DNA of 64,000 nucleotides. It comes from Persicaria tinctoria (lineage: Eukaryota > Streptophyta > Magnoliopsida > Caryophyllales > Polygonaceae). The DNA lies in NCBI GenBank assembly GCA_037127255.1, contig JBANSL010000009.1, forward strand, positions 38,724,975 to 38,788,974. Reading direction: 5' to 3'. The number at the start of each line of letters is the position of its first letter. Within the stretch, counting starts at the first letter, position 1. Below the pieces are notes generated by a model that saw only the letters and a list, made by a program, of their open reading frames with translations, did no database searches and was not told the DNA's origin. Made by a program: the position numbers and the translations under genes. Shown piece by piece: positions 36,293 to 46,518 of this stretch.

Positions 36293-38017
36293 GAATTGAC
36301 TTGTTTTGACAATTCCCAGGAGGCAATCGATTAATACATTGCAATTGATTAGTAAAAAAATGCATAAAGTCTTTGTCTTAAGATTAGCATACTCATCTAT
36401 AGTTTTCTCTAGTATAACCACAAAGAAAAGAAAACCCAGTTTCACCCAAGAATGTACTTGAATTGACCAACCTTAAGAGCAACAGCCATTAAACAAAACA
36501 CTAGTTCAGAAGACCTACCCTTTGTTTAAAAAAAAAAAGAGAAAAGAAAACAAGGGAGATGAAGGCATGTTAAGAGTCTCACGGTGTAATTAATGAACTT
36601 GTCATTGCTGGCATCTTCCCATCCAGCGTGAGGGTGGGTGTTTATCTCATTGATGATTGAGTCTTGGTAGACATATTTATTAGCACTGTAAATGAATCAA
36701 TTCAATAGTATATATAAATAATAAAATAAGGTATCTTAAGGAGTAAGATGGTGTACCTGAAGAATCTTGGAGCTTAGCTTCAGCTCAGAAGCCGATTCAA
36801 CAATAAGAACCTGAAGAAAATTAAAGAAGGGGAAAGAAGCTTTAAAAAGTGGGCATCAAAATCACATTGTGTCCAAGTAAAAATCAAAGCTATCACTTCT
36901 CTTGTTTGTTACTCCGTACTTTATATCTGGAAATCAAGAGAAAGGGAACAACCAGTTGAAAATAAGATACCAGTAAAAATTAAAGCTATCACTGCTCTTG
37001 TGTAGGATTGGCTTGATGGCCTTGTTTAAAGCCACCAAAAATAAGATACCAGCAAATAACAAGAATTTAAATCATGATATTTCATTGAAGGCTTAAAAAA
37101 TGCTTTGTTTACTAGGATTTGGTTCAAAAACCTCAAAATAATTGTCATGTTCATGGCTACAAAAACAGCGAGTTGAAAATACTTTGTTCATTTAATCGCA
37201 AGAATCGATTTCAATTTCATGATTCACATATCATGTCAGAATTAAAACCACAATCGCTAATAGATCATACCTATCTATGAAAGTACAAAACTAGATTCTA
37301 TGTGAGCCAAACTACTCGATGCTTGATAAAGTGAATCAACTAGATTAACATATCATAGGGTTTTCCTTTAGACAAATTGCATGCCCCACAATTGCACATC
37401 TTTCACACTTCTCCCCCTCTCTTATTTTTCACTTTCTACACTAATTTTTGTTATCTCAATAGAATGCCTAAATGTAAATTAAGGACCATTCAAAATGTAA
37501 GCACAATTGTCTAAATATTGTTTTAGAATAACAGGCATGTCTGCTGCTATAAAAGAAAATGGTAAGTCAGCCCTCTTCTCCCCCTCTCACTTCCCCTCAT
37601 CCTCATCTAATGACATCTCTACTGCTGTAAAAGCAAATGTTACGTCATCCTTATTTTCCTCTCTCAATAGAATCAACAATGCCTATCACAAAAAGAAAAC
37701 TTCCCACTCAGCCCCGTCCCCCTAGAGTAGTTGATAGCTCATACAGGAAACTTACAAAGGCATTACTGCTCGGTCAAAGGCTGAGATGCAGCAGTTGGAG
37801 AAAGACAAGAAGAAGAGAGTTATTTTCGAAGATCAGGACAGATGACATGTATTAAGTGAACACGAGGGAAACGAATGACTTGGTCTGTGCTCTCAAATAC
37901 TAACCAGGAGATCCAACAAATACAACAAACAATAAACCCTAGATCTACAAAAAGAACCCAAAATCGATTTATTTCAAGAAGAACCCGAAATGGCAGGAAA
38001 CAAAAAACCGTAGATCT

Positions 38018-38117
<100 letters not shown>

Positions 38118-38499
38118 GGTGGATTTGAGAAGTGGACAGAGAGAGGCGATGAAGACAAAGCACTGTAAATAGAAGCCGACGATTCCAAGGAGGCAAGGAC
38201 TAGCGAGAGCGAGAGCCTTCTTCTGATTTAGGCATAAAAAAGTGAGAGCCTTCTTCTAATTTTGTCACAACGAGGTCGTGGTCGGGATGGGGTTTAGAGA
38301 GATGATAGGGGGAAGAAGGCAGTAACAGAGGAGGATGGTCGCCGGAGGAAGAAGGCCGTAACGGAGGAGAATGGTCGCCGGAGGAAGAAGGCAGTGGTGA
38401 AGTGTTCAGGATTTTGGGATTTGGTGGGTTGGCTTCGAGAGTCCGGGTTAATTGAATGTTAGAGGGAGGGAGAAGAGACAAATAGAATAGGGGATTGAT

Positions 38500-38933
38500 A
38501 AATACACCGCTAATTTTTACTGGAACCACCGCTAATCTCCGCAACTCCTTGCAGAGTTAATTTCGCACCCTGTTGCGGAATACTTTTGACGTTGTGCCAA
38601 ACAGCCTTTACGCCGACTTAACTCTGCAACTCCTTGCGGAGTTAAGTCGGCACTCGGTTGCGACTCTGTGTGCGATTCTCCTTCTAATGAGCAAAAAAAA
38701 AAAAAAAATTACGCAGGGAGCAGCGGAACATCTTTGAGAATTTTTTTTTTGTTTTTTTTGTTTTTTTATATATAGGTTAGGGAACTCCGCATCCTAATGC
38801 AGACCTCTCTCCGCAAGGTCTTGCGGACCTTTTGTCGATGGCCTTTTAGGGCGTGTTTGACACGATGTCCGGGGAGATCCGCAAGGGGTTGCGGAGATTA
38901 GTGGTGGTTCCAGTAAAAATTAGCGGTGTATTT
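38500..38933. mobile_element. 434-bp MITE with ~45-bp near-perfect inverted repeats and inner hairpin
   Basis: The left end (AAATACACCGCTAATTTTTA, then CTGGAACCACC) is the inverse of the right end down to the CTCCGCAA word, with few mismatches. An inner perfect inverted repeat, GCCGACTTAACTC / GAGTTAAGTCGGC, lies at 38611-38650. No coding capacity. The target duplication is not clear, so the superfamily is unassigned. It is nested in the CACTA element. Confidence 0.8.
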
Positions 38934-40331
38934 AGAATATTAGAAATGGTTGCAAGTGTGTTAAAAATCGAGTTTGAATTTGAAAGCTCTCCAATTTTTT
39001 TTCCTAAGTATCATATCCCAACCTTTCCCCCTAGACGCGTGTATTTTTATTTTTTTAGAACCAATGATTTAGCAGTTGTCCATATACTTGACCGTTGTCT
39101 AAATTATTAAGAGCATCACAAAAAAATATTGATATAATAGGTAAATTTAAAATCTTTTGCGTTATTGAGAGACATAAATCGCATGATGTCTAATTGAAGT
39201 ATTCTAGTAGTGGTTTATCCTCAGAGGATATACCCCTGACTCAACGTGGGCGAAAAAGGCCCAGGGAGAAAGTTGCAATCAATAAGCTTCTAAGTGCCGA
39301 GCCAATCACCTCATCGGGGGTTTCTATGACTGCGTACATGCAACCTGGGTTTTCCCCACTTGATATTAAGAAACTGGTAATCGCTGGAGGGAGCTGCCTG
39401 GCTGAAAGGGATTACCTTCATCATCTGACAGACAATGAGCTGTTGGAACAAGGCCAGAAAACCGGGGGCTGGGTAACTTCCTTCGCGGTTTATTCTTTCC
39501 CACCTATTTCATTTTGCACGCATGTTTATTATCCTGCGCGTATTGTCGTAGGGTAACCTGCAATGGTCCGAGGTGGGCGGACGTTTAAGAAACTATGACG
39601 ACACGGTGAGGGCTTTAAGGAAAGTAAACAAGAGTCTGAAAGTGAAGGTGGAAAAACTGAAGGATGTCAAGCTCCAGGAGGTGACTATCAATAGTTTGAA
39701 AGATGCCTTGGAAAAGTTTCAGAAGGAAGTGAAGGCAGTGAAGGGCGAGTTGGATGTATCGCGAGTTGAATTTTCAAAACTTCAAGAGATGGGGCATGAG
39801 CGTGAGCTAGAGGTAACGCACTCGAATGCTCGAATCAGCGAGCTCGAAGCTGAGTTGGAGATGGTACGCAAAGAGCTTATCAGCACGAGAGGACAATTGG
39901 AGCGCTTTAGTTCCGATGAAGATCTTTTTTTTTTACCAAGAACACACTTCACGATTTCACGCTGAGTGACGAGGGTCAAAAATGGTTGAACAACTTTCTG
40001 GCGAAGGACGGTCGAGGTTGTTTGGGTCACTATATTGAGACAGACGGGCAGAACGTTCTCTATGTCAAGCTGACCGATGCCTTCATGCATGGAGTGGATT
40101 GCGGGGTTGTCTAGAGCGTGAATCGTTTCGCTTATCTCGGGGACTCTGTGAGGATGTTTCCTCCCAGCTACGATACCGAGGACATGAAACTCGATGACCC
40201 TTAATGTGATCTGCCTCCCTTGCCTAATGCCCCTCTCGATGAATTTGCAGTCCTCGAGCCTCCTCCAATTGGTGAGAACAACCCCGAGCCGCTCCGCGAT
40301 GAAAACAACCACCCTCCTATTGACACTTAAC

Positions 40332-40807
40332 AAGCCATCTTTCCACTTCTTGTTGAATATTTTGAAATTGTCTTGTGCTGGGAAGTAAGTTTAAAACATT
40401 TCTACCCGTGGTGTGAGTTTTATGCTTCGTTGCGGTTCGTACACTATTTCTCGAATGGGAAACATTTGGGCCCATGACAGGTGGTATGCCTTGTTATGGT
40501 ATTTTGATGTTGTTAATATTTTATTTCTAGCTTTAGCATATATCTGTTTATGATCTTCGTTTGTTTTTCTTAGAGTTTACCCTGTCATTAGTACTCTTGT
40601 CTGTTCGTGACTAGAGTTTAACTCGCTATTACTTTTCTTTGTTGGAGGATTTGTTCGCGGTACCCTTACCCATCTCATATCATTGAACGTTTTATGAAAT
40701 GAATTGTGAGATGAGGAAAAATAAGGGTTCACGGATTTATAACGAAGTGCCATAAGCACCTTTATTTGGTGCGACATAATGTAGAAAACGAGTTATATTA
40801 TGCATAT
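40332..40807. other. Nothing recognised
   Basis: Spacer between the transposon gene and the first B3 gene. It probably includes the 3' UTR of the B3 gene. Confidence 0.4.
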
Positions 40808-41218
40808 CTATATTTCTTCATAACACAAGTAGTCAGGGAGTACATCTCCGTTCTCTGCTGGGCCTGGTTGTTCTATGGTGACATCAAAGTGTGATTCTCT
40901 TTGGTATTCGAAAGTGAGGCAACTTCCTATTCTTAGGTTGTTAGACGTTGCGAAAGATCGCCATCCATTTGACAGAGAGAACCAACCCCCTACGTCTCTT
41001 TCGGCTAAGACCGGAAATTCTTGGTTTGAAGGAGAACATAGGATTATTTGGTTGAGTATGTCGTCCCCGAATTCTACAAAGATGTAAGGTAAGAAGAGCC
41101 TATGTAGTTGGCTTTCTCTGAGGATTATTTGGATGAACTTGGGATTTGGAAAAAGCATTGTATTTGTGATAAAGGTAGGTGGGGAAACTTCGCCAGAAAC
41201 CATGTCGAAACTTGGCAT
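40808..41218 (-). CDS. Small B3-domain protein (REM-like)
   Basis: An intact single-exon frame of 136 aa. The B3 fold spans about residues 30-115: FLPYIFVEF, then ILCSPSNQEFPV, GGWFSLSNGWRSFATSNNL, RIGSCLTFEYQRESHFDV and TIEQ. The W..L..GWR.F....L..G..L.FEY pattern is typical of plant B3 DNA-binding domains, here of the diverged reproductive-meristem (REM) type. There is no second domain. It is the closest architecture match to the split B3 gene at 60336/43033 and lies in the same orientation. DNA binding is expected from the family, but its targets are unknown. The frame has no stop or shift. Confidence 0.8.
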   Translation of the reverse strand: MPSFDMVSGEVSPPTFITNTMLFPNPKFIQIILRESQLHRLFLPYIFVEFGDDILNQIILCSPSNQEFPVLAERDVGGWFSLSNGWRSFATSNNLRIGSCLTFEYQRESHFDVTIEQPGPAENGDVLPDYLCYEEI

Positions 41219-41745
41219 TGTCTCTCCCCCCCTTTTCCCTTTAAGGAAGTGTTATGGAGGGGGGAATTTATTTATATTAGGTTGTTGCTTGTGGAGATAA
41301 GAATTGCTCTTCCAGGTTAGGTTGAGGTGTCCTTAAGCTAGGAGGTGTGTGTCGTACGCTAGCTTTCTGGGTCGCTAGGCGTGTTAGGTTTACTTGTCTG
41401 TTTGTTGGTGTTCTTTGAACAAGAAATGTACTTGCCAGGTGGTTTTTGTCATGACTGTTGATCTTTACCAACCTCGTGGAGAGGATAAGGTGTTTTTGCG
41501 GTGAATTTTGTTGTGTGTATCCTGTTCACCACCATAAATGGGAGAGTACTCTCATACTTTGTGGTTCAGTTTGGTAACAATGACGTCTACCTTGCCGATA
41601 GATATCCGGGTCGAACCATTCCTCGTGTGAGAGGTTTTATCCGAGATATAGTGGTAGAGGGACACTTGTACAGGCTGGTGAATTTTTATTGAATAGTTCG
41701 GTTTGTAATTGGGAATTGATCTTTTCTGAGGCTTTTATTGCTGTT

Positions 41746-42036
41746 GTAGCCTTTGACACAAGTGTATCGTGATTATGGTGAATAGGCCCTCGACCTTGTA
41801 CAACTATGGACGCGAGCAGATGAAGAATTTGTGGTGATGGTTAAGCACTTGAGCCTGTATAATTACTGGTTCACATCAGGTTGGCATGAGTTTGTTATTT
41901 CTAACGAGCTTCAGAAATCAGATGGAAACACGTTTGATCTTTGAATATGAAGGACACTCTTGCTTTGATGTTGTTGCCGTAAACCATGGTCCAAATCAAA
42001 ACGGTGATGTTGAATTTTCCGTTCGGTGTTGAATGG
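41746..42036 (+). pseudogene. Degenerate B3-domain gene
   Basis: Pieces in two frames read YNYWFTSGWHEFVISNELQ and then LIFEYEGHSCFDVVAVNHGP, ending NGDVEFSV. This is the second half of a B3 domain, with a frameshift between the two parts (about 41930) and stops upstream. It is divergent to the intact gene at 40808-41218, as the 60681 gene is to the split gene at 60336. A frame at 41501-41692 may be related upstream sequence but shows no motif. Confidence 0.6.
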
Positions 42037-42244
42037 AGTAGTAGGGGGCTTTCTGCTTAAAAAATCATGACATGTGTTGTGTGTTTCTGATCCGGTGTAA
42101 AATAAATAAACCAGTGGGAATGTGTTACATTTGTTTTTTAAAAAGTTGTCTCAATTATTGTATTGCTACAGTTTAGGAAGTTAGGCGTCGATATTCATGT
42201 CGCGAAGGATATATTGTGAAAATCCTCGGGTTTGAAACTCGTTG

Positions 42245-42923
42245 GAGGAAAATTGTAAGATTAATAACAGTATTCGACGTCCTTGGGTGCGTCGAAGATT
42301 GAATTAAAAATCTAGGTAATCTCCAGCGTACTCCACGCGATGGAGAGATATATTAAAAACAATCTCCAATGTCCTTGGATGCTGAGGATATTGCACTAAA
42401 ACTTAGGTAATCTCCAGCGCACTCTACGCGATGGAGAGACCTATTAAAAAAACTCTCCAGCATCGTTGGATAATGAGGTGATTAAATTAAAACTTAGGTA
42501 ATCTCCAGCGTACTCTACGCGATGGAGAGAGACCTATTAAAAACCTGAGGAGATTAAATTAAAACTTAGGTAATCTCCAGCGTATTCTATGTGATGGAGA
42601 GACCTATTAAAAACAATCTCCGGCGTCCTTGGATGCTGAGGAGATTAAATTAAAACTTAGGTAATCTCTAGCGTATTCTACGCGATGGAGAGACCTATTA
42701 AAAACAATCTCCAACGTCCTTGGATGTTGAGGAGATTAAATTAAAACTTAGGTAATCTCCAGCGTATTCTACGCGATGGAGAGACCTATTAAAAACAATA
42801 TGCAACGTCCTTAGATGCCGAGGAGATTAAATTAAAACTTAGGTAATCTCCAGCGTATTCTACGGGATGGAGAGACCTATTAAAAACAATCCCCAGCGTC
42901 CTTGGATGCTGATGAGATTGTAT
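42245..42923 (+). repeat. Minisatellite, 91-bp period, about 7.5 copies
   Basis: GGTAATCTC(C/T)AGCG begins units at 42315, 42406, 42497, 42569, 42660, 42751 and 42842. The spacing is 91 except for one 72-bp unit that lost about 19-21 bases. Each unit also carries GATGGAGAGACCTATTAAA and CGTCCTTGGATG. A partial unit lies upstream from about 42245. The array stops about 110 bp past the stop codon of the split B3 gene, so it lies in its 3' flank. Confidence 0.95.
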
Positions 42924-43032
42924 TGAGAAAAACGAACTTAATCGTATAGTGAAATAGGGGCTTTTATTGATAGTTTGCAATACATCATATTGAATAAAAT
43001 AGAAGTACTGCCTAGCGAACTAAATATTATAT

Positions 43033-43077
43033 TCAATGGAACCCGTTTGCTTCCGGTCCATCATATCCGGCGGCATC
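43033..43077 (-). pseudogene. 3' end of the split B3 gene
   Basis: On the minus strand, directly after the target site AGATT, the frame of the gene started at 60336 continues for 14 codons (DAAGYDGPEANGFH) to a TGA at 43033-43035. See the entry at 59989-60336. Confidence 0.8.
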
Positions 43078-43082
43078 AATCT

Positions 43083-43885
43083 TGTTGTAAGGAGGAAATC
43101 GAGTTTAAAATATAAAATATAATTCAAACCAGATTCGTGCCCCAGCAAATAATTACAAGACCTCCTCCTGATGCAGCAGTGGGAAGTCAGGATCGATCCA
43201 CGAGGAAGCGTGTCAGCGGATCCTAGGCAGCGGAGAAATCTCACAGAAGTCGACCACATGTGTCCTCGATCTCGACTAGGTTTAGTCGACAGAAGATCGG
43301 ACAAGTCGAGCACCGCGCATCAGCAGTCACATGTTTTCGTCGATCTCGACTAGTTTTACTCAAGATCGAGTAAAGCTGTTGAAGTCGAGTTGGTTCTTGG
43401 TCGAGTTCCTGCACACAGAAGCTACGACGATTCTGGAATCGAAGATTAGTAACTCGAGATCGACCAGACTTGGTCGAGATCGAGGAAGGGCAGAAAGTAG
43501 AAAAAAAAATGAAACAAAGGAAAGTAGAGACAAATGATTTGGGATTTCGAAATAAACTTTATGTAAAAGACTTCCAAGATTGGGGTTTGCAACAACGATA
43601 ACCAAGCATGTATAAGGCAGAAATAAAACAGATAATCATATAACTTGCATCGAAGGATTAAGCTTTCGCCTTTTCCAACAATTAGACAACTCTTTCAAGA
43701 AACCCTAATTGTATCTACTGATTTTATGTTTACAATCCAAGTTGTTAGCATGGACGTCCATTATATGGGTAATAAACACATAACAAGTAGTAGATGCTCA
43801 AAACATGATAAAAGTCGGATCTTTACCTCAGACACACATGGCTATCGTCGGGCTCGCCCCAACCCTAGAAGTGGGTGGCTCATAC
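43083..43885 (-). mobile_element. 3' LTR remnant of the Athila-like element
   Basis: Starts TGTTGTAAGGAGG and aligns with the 5' LTR (58222 onward), with only scattered differences, up to GAAGTGGGTGG. There it jumps into protease-coding sequence. The U3 half, the purine tract and most of pol are therefore deleted. The outer target copy AATCT (43078-43082) is intact. Confidence 0.85.
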
Positions 43886-44640
43886 TTAGGCTCTTGGCAA
43901 GTCTGTGGCTCAGCAGAGATAGAAGTCGATGTCGACGAAGTCTTGTCGAGATCGAGGAACACCTTTGTCGAGATCGAGTAGCCTTTGTCGATCTTGAGTA
44001 CAGTCTTGGTATCTTCCTCCGTTGTTTGCTTGGTCCCGTGGTTGCTGATGCTCTTCACCTCCAGCCATGAAATTTCCTCTTTTGCAGAGCCAAAAGAGAA
44101 GTCTAAGACGTCGTCGCCTATGGTGAAGGTGAGCGATCGATGTTTGACGCTAATTTTGGCATCTGTAGTAGCTAAGAATGGTCTACCAAGAATAATAGGG
44201 CTAGTAGGATCTTCAACACAGTCTATAATAAAGAAATCAGCTGGGATAAAGAATTTATCAACCTGGACAGGGACATTCTCAACCATACCTGTAGGGATGA
44301 CCACTGTATTGTTTGCCATGTATAGCTTGGCATCCACAGGTTCTATGCATCCTATCTTTACCTTCCGTCAGATTGATAAGGGCATGATGCTCACACTTGC
44401 TCCTAAATCACATAAGGAATCGTATTTATATTGTCCAAAACCCACAGTAACAGAAAACTTACTAGGTTCAGGTCTCTTTTCAGGGAAGTGGAGCACTTTG
44501 CATTCGCGTGCGATCTCTGAGATGGATCGCTTCTTGCTCAGGATTTCCTTTAGAAATTTGACATATCCAGGCATCTCTTGCAGGGCTTCTGTAAAAGGAA
44601 TAGATAAATTCAGTTCTTGCAGCATATTAACAAATCGGTT
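43886..44640 (-). pseudogene. Retroviral-type aspartic protease region, Athila-like element
   Basis: On the minus strand the frame ending at 44368 holds SKFSVTVGFGQYKYDSLCDLGASVSIMPL. This is the protease active site with DLGAS in place of the usual D(S/T)GA. After a short break, a second frame (44337 on) continues with VVIPTGMVENVPVQVDKFFI and PIILGRPFLATTDAKI, the flap and ILGRPFL block. Plant Athila/Tat proteases have this arrangement. It ends by reading into LTR sequence at 43885, a deletion fusion. Reverse transcriptase, RNase H and integrase are absent. Confidence 0.8.
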
Positions 44641-45204
44641 AAACCTACTTGCAGTGGGATCTTTCAGTGCTTTGGAAGGAAAAGGCAGTGTCTTTTTCTG
44701 CTTCGGAGCCAGATCAGAAGTCGGAGGTATTGCAGAGTCGTCGATGTCGGCCCACTTCTCCTCGATCTCGACTAAATGGTCCTCGATCCCGACTTGGGTT
44801 GTCGATCTCGATTTGCCTGGCTGTGTCGTGGAGTCCGAGCTTGGCTGCTGGTCTATGTCGAGAAGATCTTTATTGAGATCGACTACGGGCTGGTCGAGAT
44901 CGAGTTGATTCTGCTCTGTGTCGAGTTGCTACTCTGTTGTGTCTTGGTGCTTCCTGACCTCTGGCTCGTGTAATTGATGCCCACTTCTGAGTTTGATAGC
45001 TGCGACGTGTCCGGTCTTCTCCTTAGGATTTGGTTCTGTTTGCCCAGGGAGTTGTCCGGATGGTCATGGGATCTGTGCAGCTATTTGACCCATCTGGGTC
45101 TATATTCTCCTCTTCCAGATATCCAGTTTTCCAAATTTTGTAGTGATGCTCTGGAATTGGTTGTTGATGGTGCCTTGATTTCGACGCATTTCCTCAAGGA
45201 TGAG

Positions 45205-46428
45205 CTATAAGTCATCATTCTTTTGATCCCTTTCTGGATGTCCTGGAGCTTTGTATGGCAGGGGATTCCTAGGAGGACATTGGTTCCACTGTGGTTGATA
45301 GAACCTTTGATCCCCCATATAGCGATTGGGACCCCTAGCGTAGGCTACCTCTTCATGTGTCTCTGCCATCCTGACTTGCTCAGTGTGTGGGCACTCAGTA
45401 GTGGTGTGCCGCTGTGATCCGCATTCAATGCAAGACTGGTTGACAGAGAGATACTTGACTTGCTTGAGGAGCTTGCGATTCTGGTCTTTGTAGAACTGCT
45501 CCCTGACATCTAGGTCAATCTCCTTGGTAGGCTCATAGAGGGGCATAGATGGTGCTAGCCTCGCATAGGAGTTCTCCTTATAGTTTGCAGTAGACCCATA
45601 TTTGTTGTCATAATTGGGGAGCCTGTCGAGCACACCCCATGCATCAATTGGTGGCATCATCAGATACTCATAGCGAGTATACTGGTTGATTATGTCCTTG
45701 GTGACTTGGTCAAGAGAGTTGAAGAAGATCTCTTGAATGGCGTAAGGTGGTTGTCCATGAGTAGGGCAAGATCGCAGTAGTTCCTTGTATCTTTCCCATG
45801 CCTTTGCTAGCGGCTCCCCAGGCTTTTGTTTGAAAGCTGTGATCTTCTGGAGGATGAGTGTTGTCTTGGCGGGAGGGAAGAGTTTGTTCAGAAACTCTTG
45901 CTCTACTTGGGCCCATGTTGTGAGAGATCTTGGTTTCAGCCCTTCAAGCCACTTCAGTGCAGGTCCAGCGAGAGACCATCGAAAAGTCTTCATCTTGACA
46001 TATTCTAGAGTTGTACCTTCAGCAAGAGTACGACACATGTCAGAAAATATTTGTAATATGTTCAAAAGAGGACACTCATTAAATTTTCCATAAAAAGCAT
46101 TATTTTTAAGCTCTATAAGGAATTGAGTGCGAATTTCAAAAGAGTTTTCAGGGATTAGAATCGCCGATTCAGGCACGACGAGAGTCGGATGCATATAATC
46201 CTCTGCTGTGGTTGGGTATTGGGCAAGCTCAGCTTCAGCTTGCTCCCTTGCTGCTTTCTCAGCGGCGATAGCAACATCTTTAGTGGCCAGTTCCCTTGTA
46301 AGCCTCTGTATCAGCTGTTCCTGTGTTTCTGCGGCCGCCATGGCTCTTTGCAGTTTAGCTCGGATGTGTAGGAGGCGCTCTGGTTCGTCTAAGTCGTCAA
46401 ACTGAGGTGGTTGACCACAACGGCGCAT
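45205..46428 (-). CDS. Gag of the Athila-like element
   Basis: A 407-codon open frame starting MRRCGQPPQFDDLDEPERLL. It has a coiled-coil N-terminus with an alanine-rich segment (about residues 30-70), then the retrotransposon gag domain (ALKWLEGLKPRSLTTWAQVE, EFLNKLFPPAKTTLIL, PLAKAWERYKELLRSCP, FFNSLDQVTKDIINQ). Near the end comes a zinc knuckle, CIECGSQRHTTTECPH. Gag forms the particle that packages element RNA. The frame is still open, but protease is broken and pol is deleted, so the element cannot move on its own. A stop at 45205 separates it from the protease region. Confidence 0.85.
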   Translation of the reverse strand: MRRCGQPPQFDDLDEPERLLHIRAKLQRAMAAAETQEQLIQRLTRELATKDVAIAAEKAAREQAEAELAQYPTTAEDYMHPTLVVPESAILIPENSFEIRTQFLIELKNNAFYGKFNECPLLNILQIFSDMCRTLAEGTTLEYVKMKTFRWSLAGPALKWLEGLKPRSLTTWAQVEQEFLNKLFPPAKTTLILQKITAFKQKPGEPLAKAWERYKELLRSCPTHGQPPYAIQEIFFNSLDQVTKDIINQYTRYEYLMMPPIDAWGVLDRLPNYDNKYGSTANYKENSYARLAPSMPLYEPTKEIDLDVREQFYKDQNRKLLKQVKYLSVNQSCIECGSQRHTTTECPHTEQVRMAETHEEVAYARGPNRYMGDQRFYQPQWNQCPPRNPLPYKAPGHPERDQKNDDL

Positions 46429-46490
46429 ACACCAGCAAAGTAACTCAGAGTAGATGTGAGATTTTAACTACCTAAGGCGCGAATGATAGC

Positions 46491-46510
46491 TTCCCCGGCA
46501 ACGGCGCCAA
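46491..46510 (-). other. Primer binding site (tRNA-Asp type)
   Basis: The minus strand reads TTGGCGCCGTTGCCGGGGAA, complementary to the 3' end of plant tRNA-Asp, the usual primer for Athila/Tat elements. It lies two bases from the LTR start at 46513. Confidence 0.9.
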
Positions 46511-46512
46511 TT

Positions 46513-46518
46513 TGTTGT
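46513..46518 (-). mobile_element. First six bases of the Athila-like 5' LTR
   Basis: TGTTGT. The last five bases (GTTGT, 46514-46518) are the left target copy of the nested element. The LTR continues after its right target copy at 58222-58226. Confidence 0.85.

Noticed and set aside
38491..38942. TAA/TTA target duplication (Harbinger type) for the 434-bp MITE
   Set aside because: The two flanks are inverse, not direct, copies, so they belong to the inverted repeat rather than the target.
42245..42923. Regularly spaced repeats as a CRISPR array
   Set aside because: The whole 91-bp unit is repeated with no unique spacers, and this is plant DNA.
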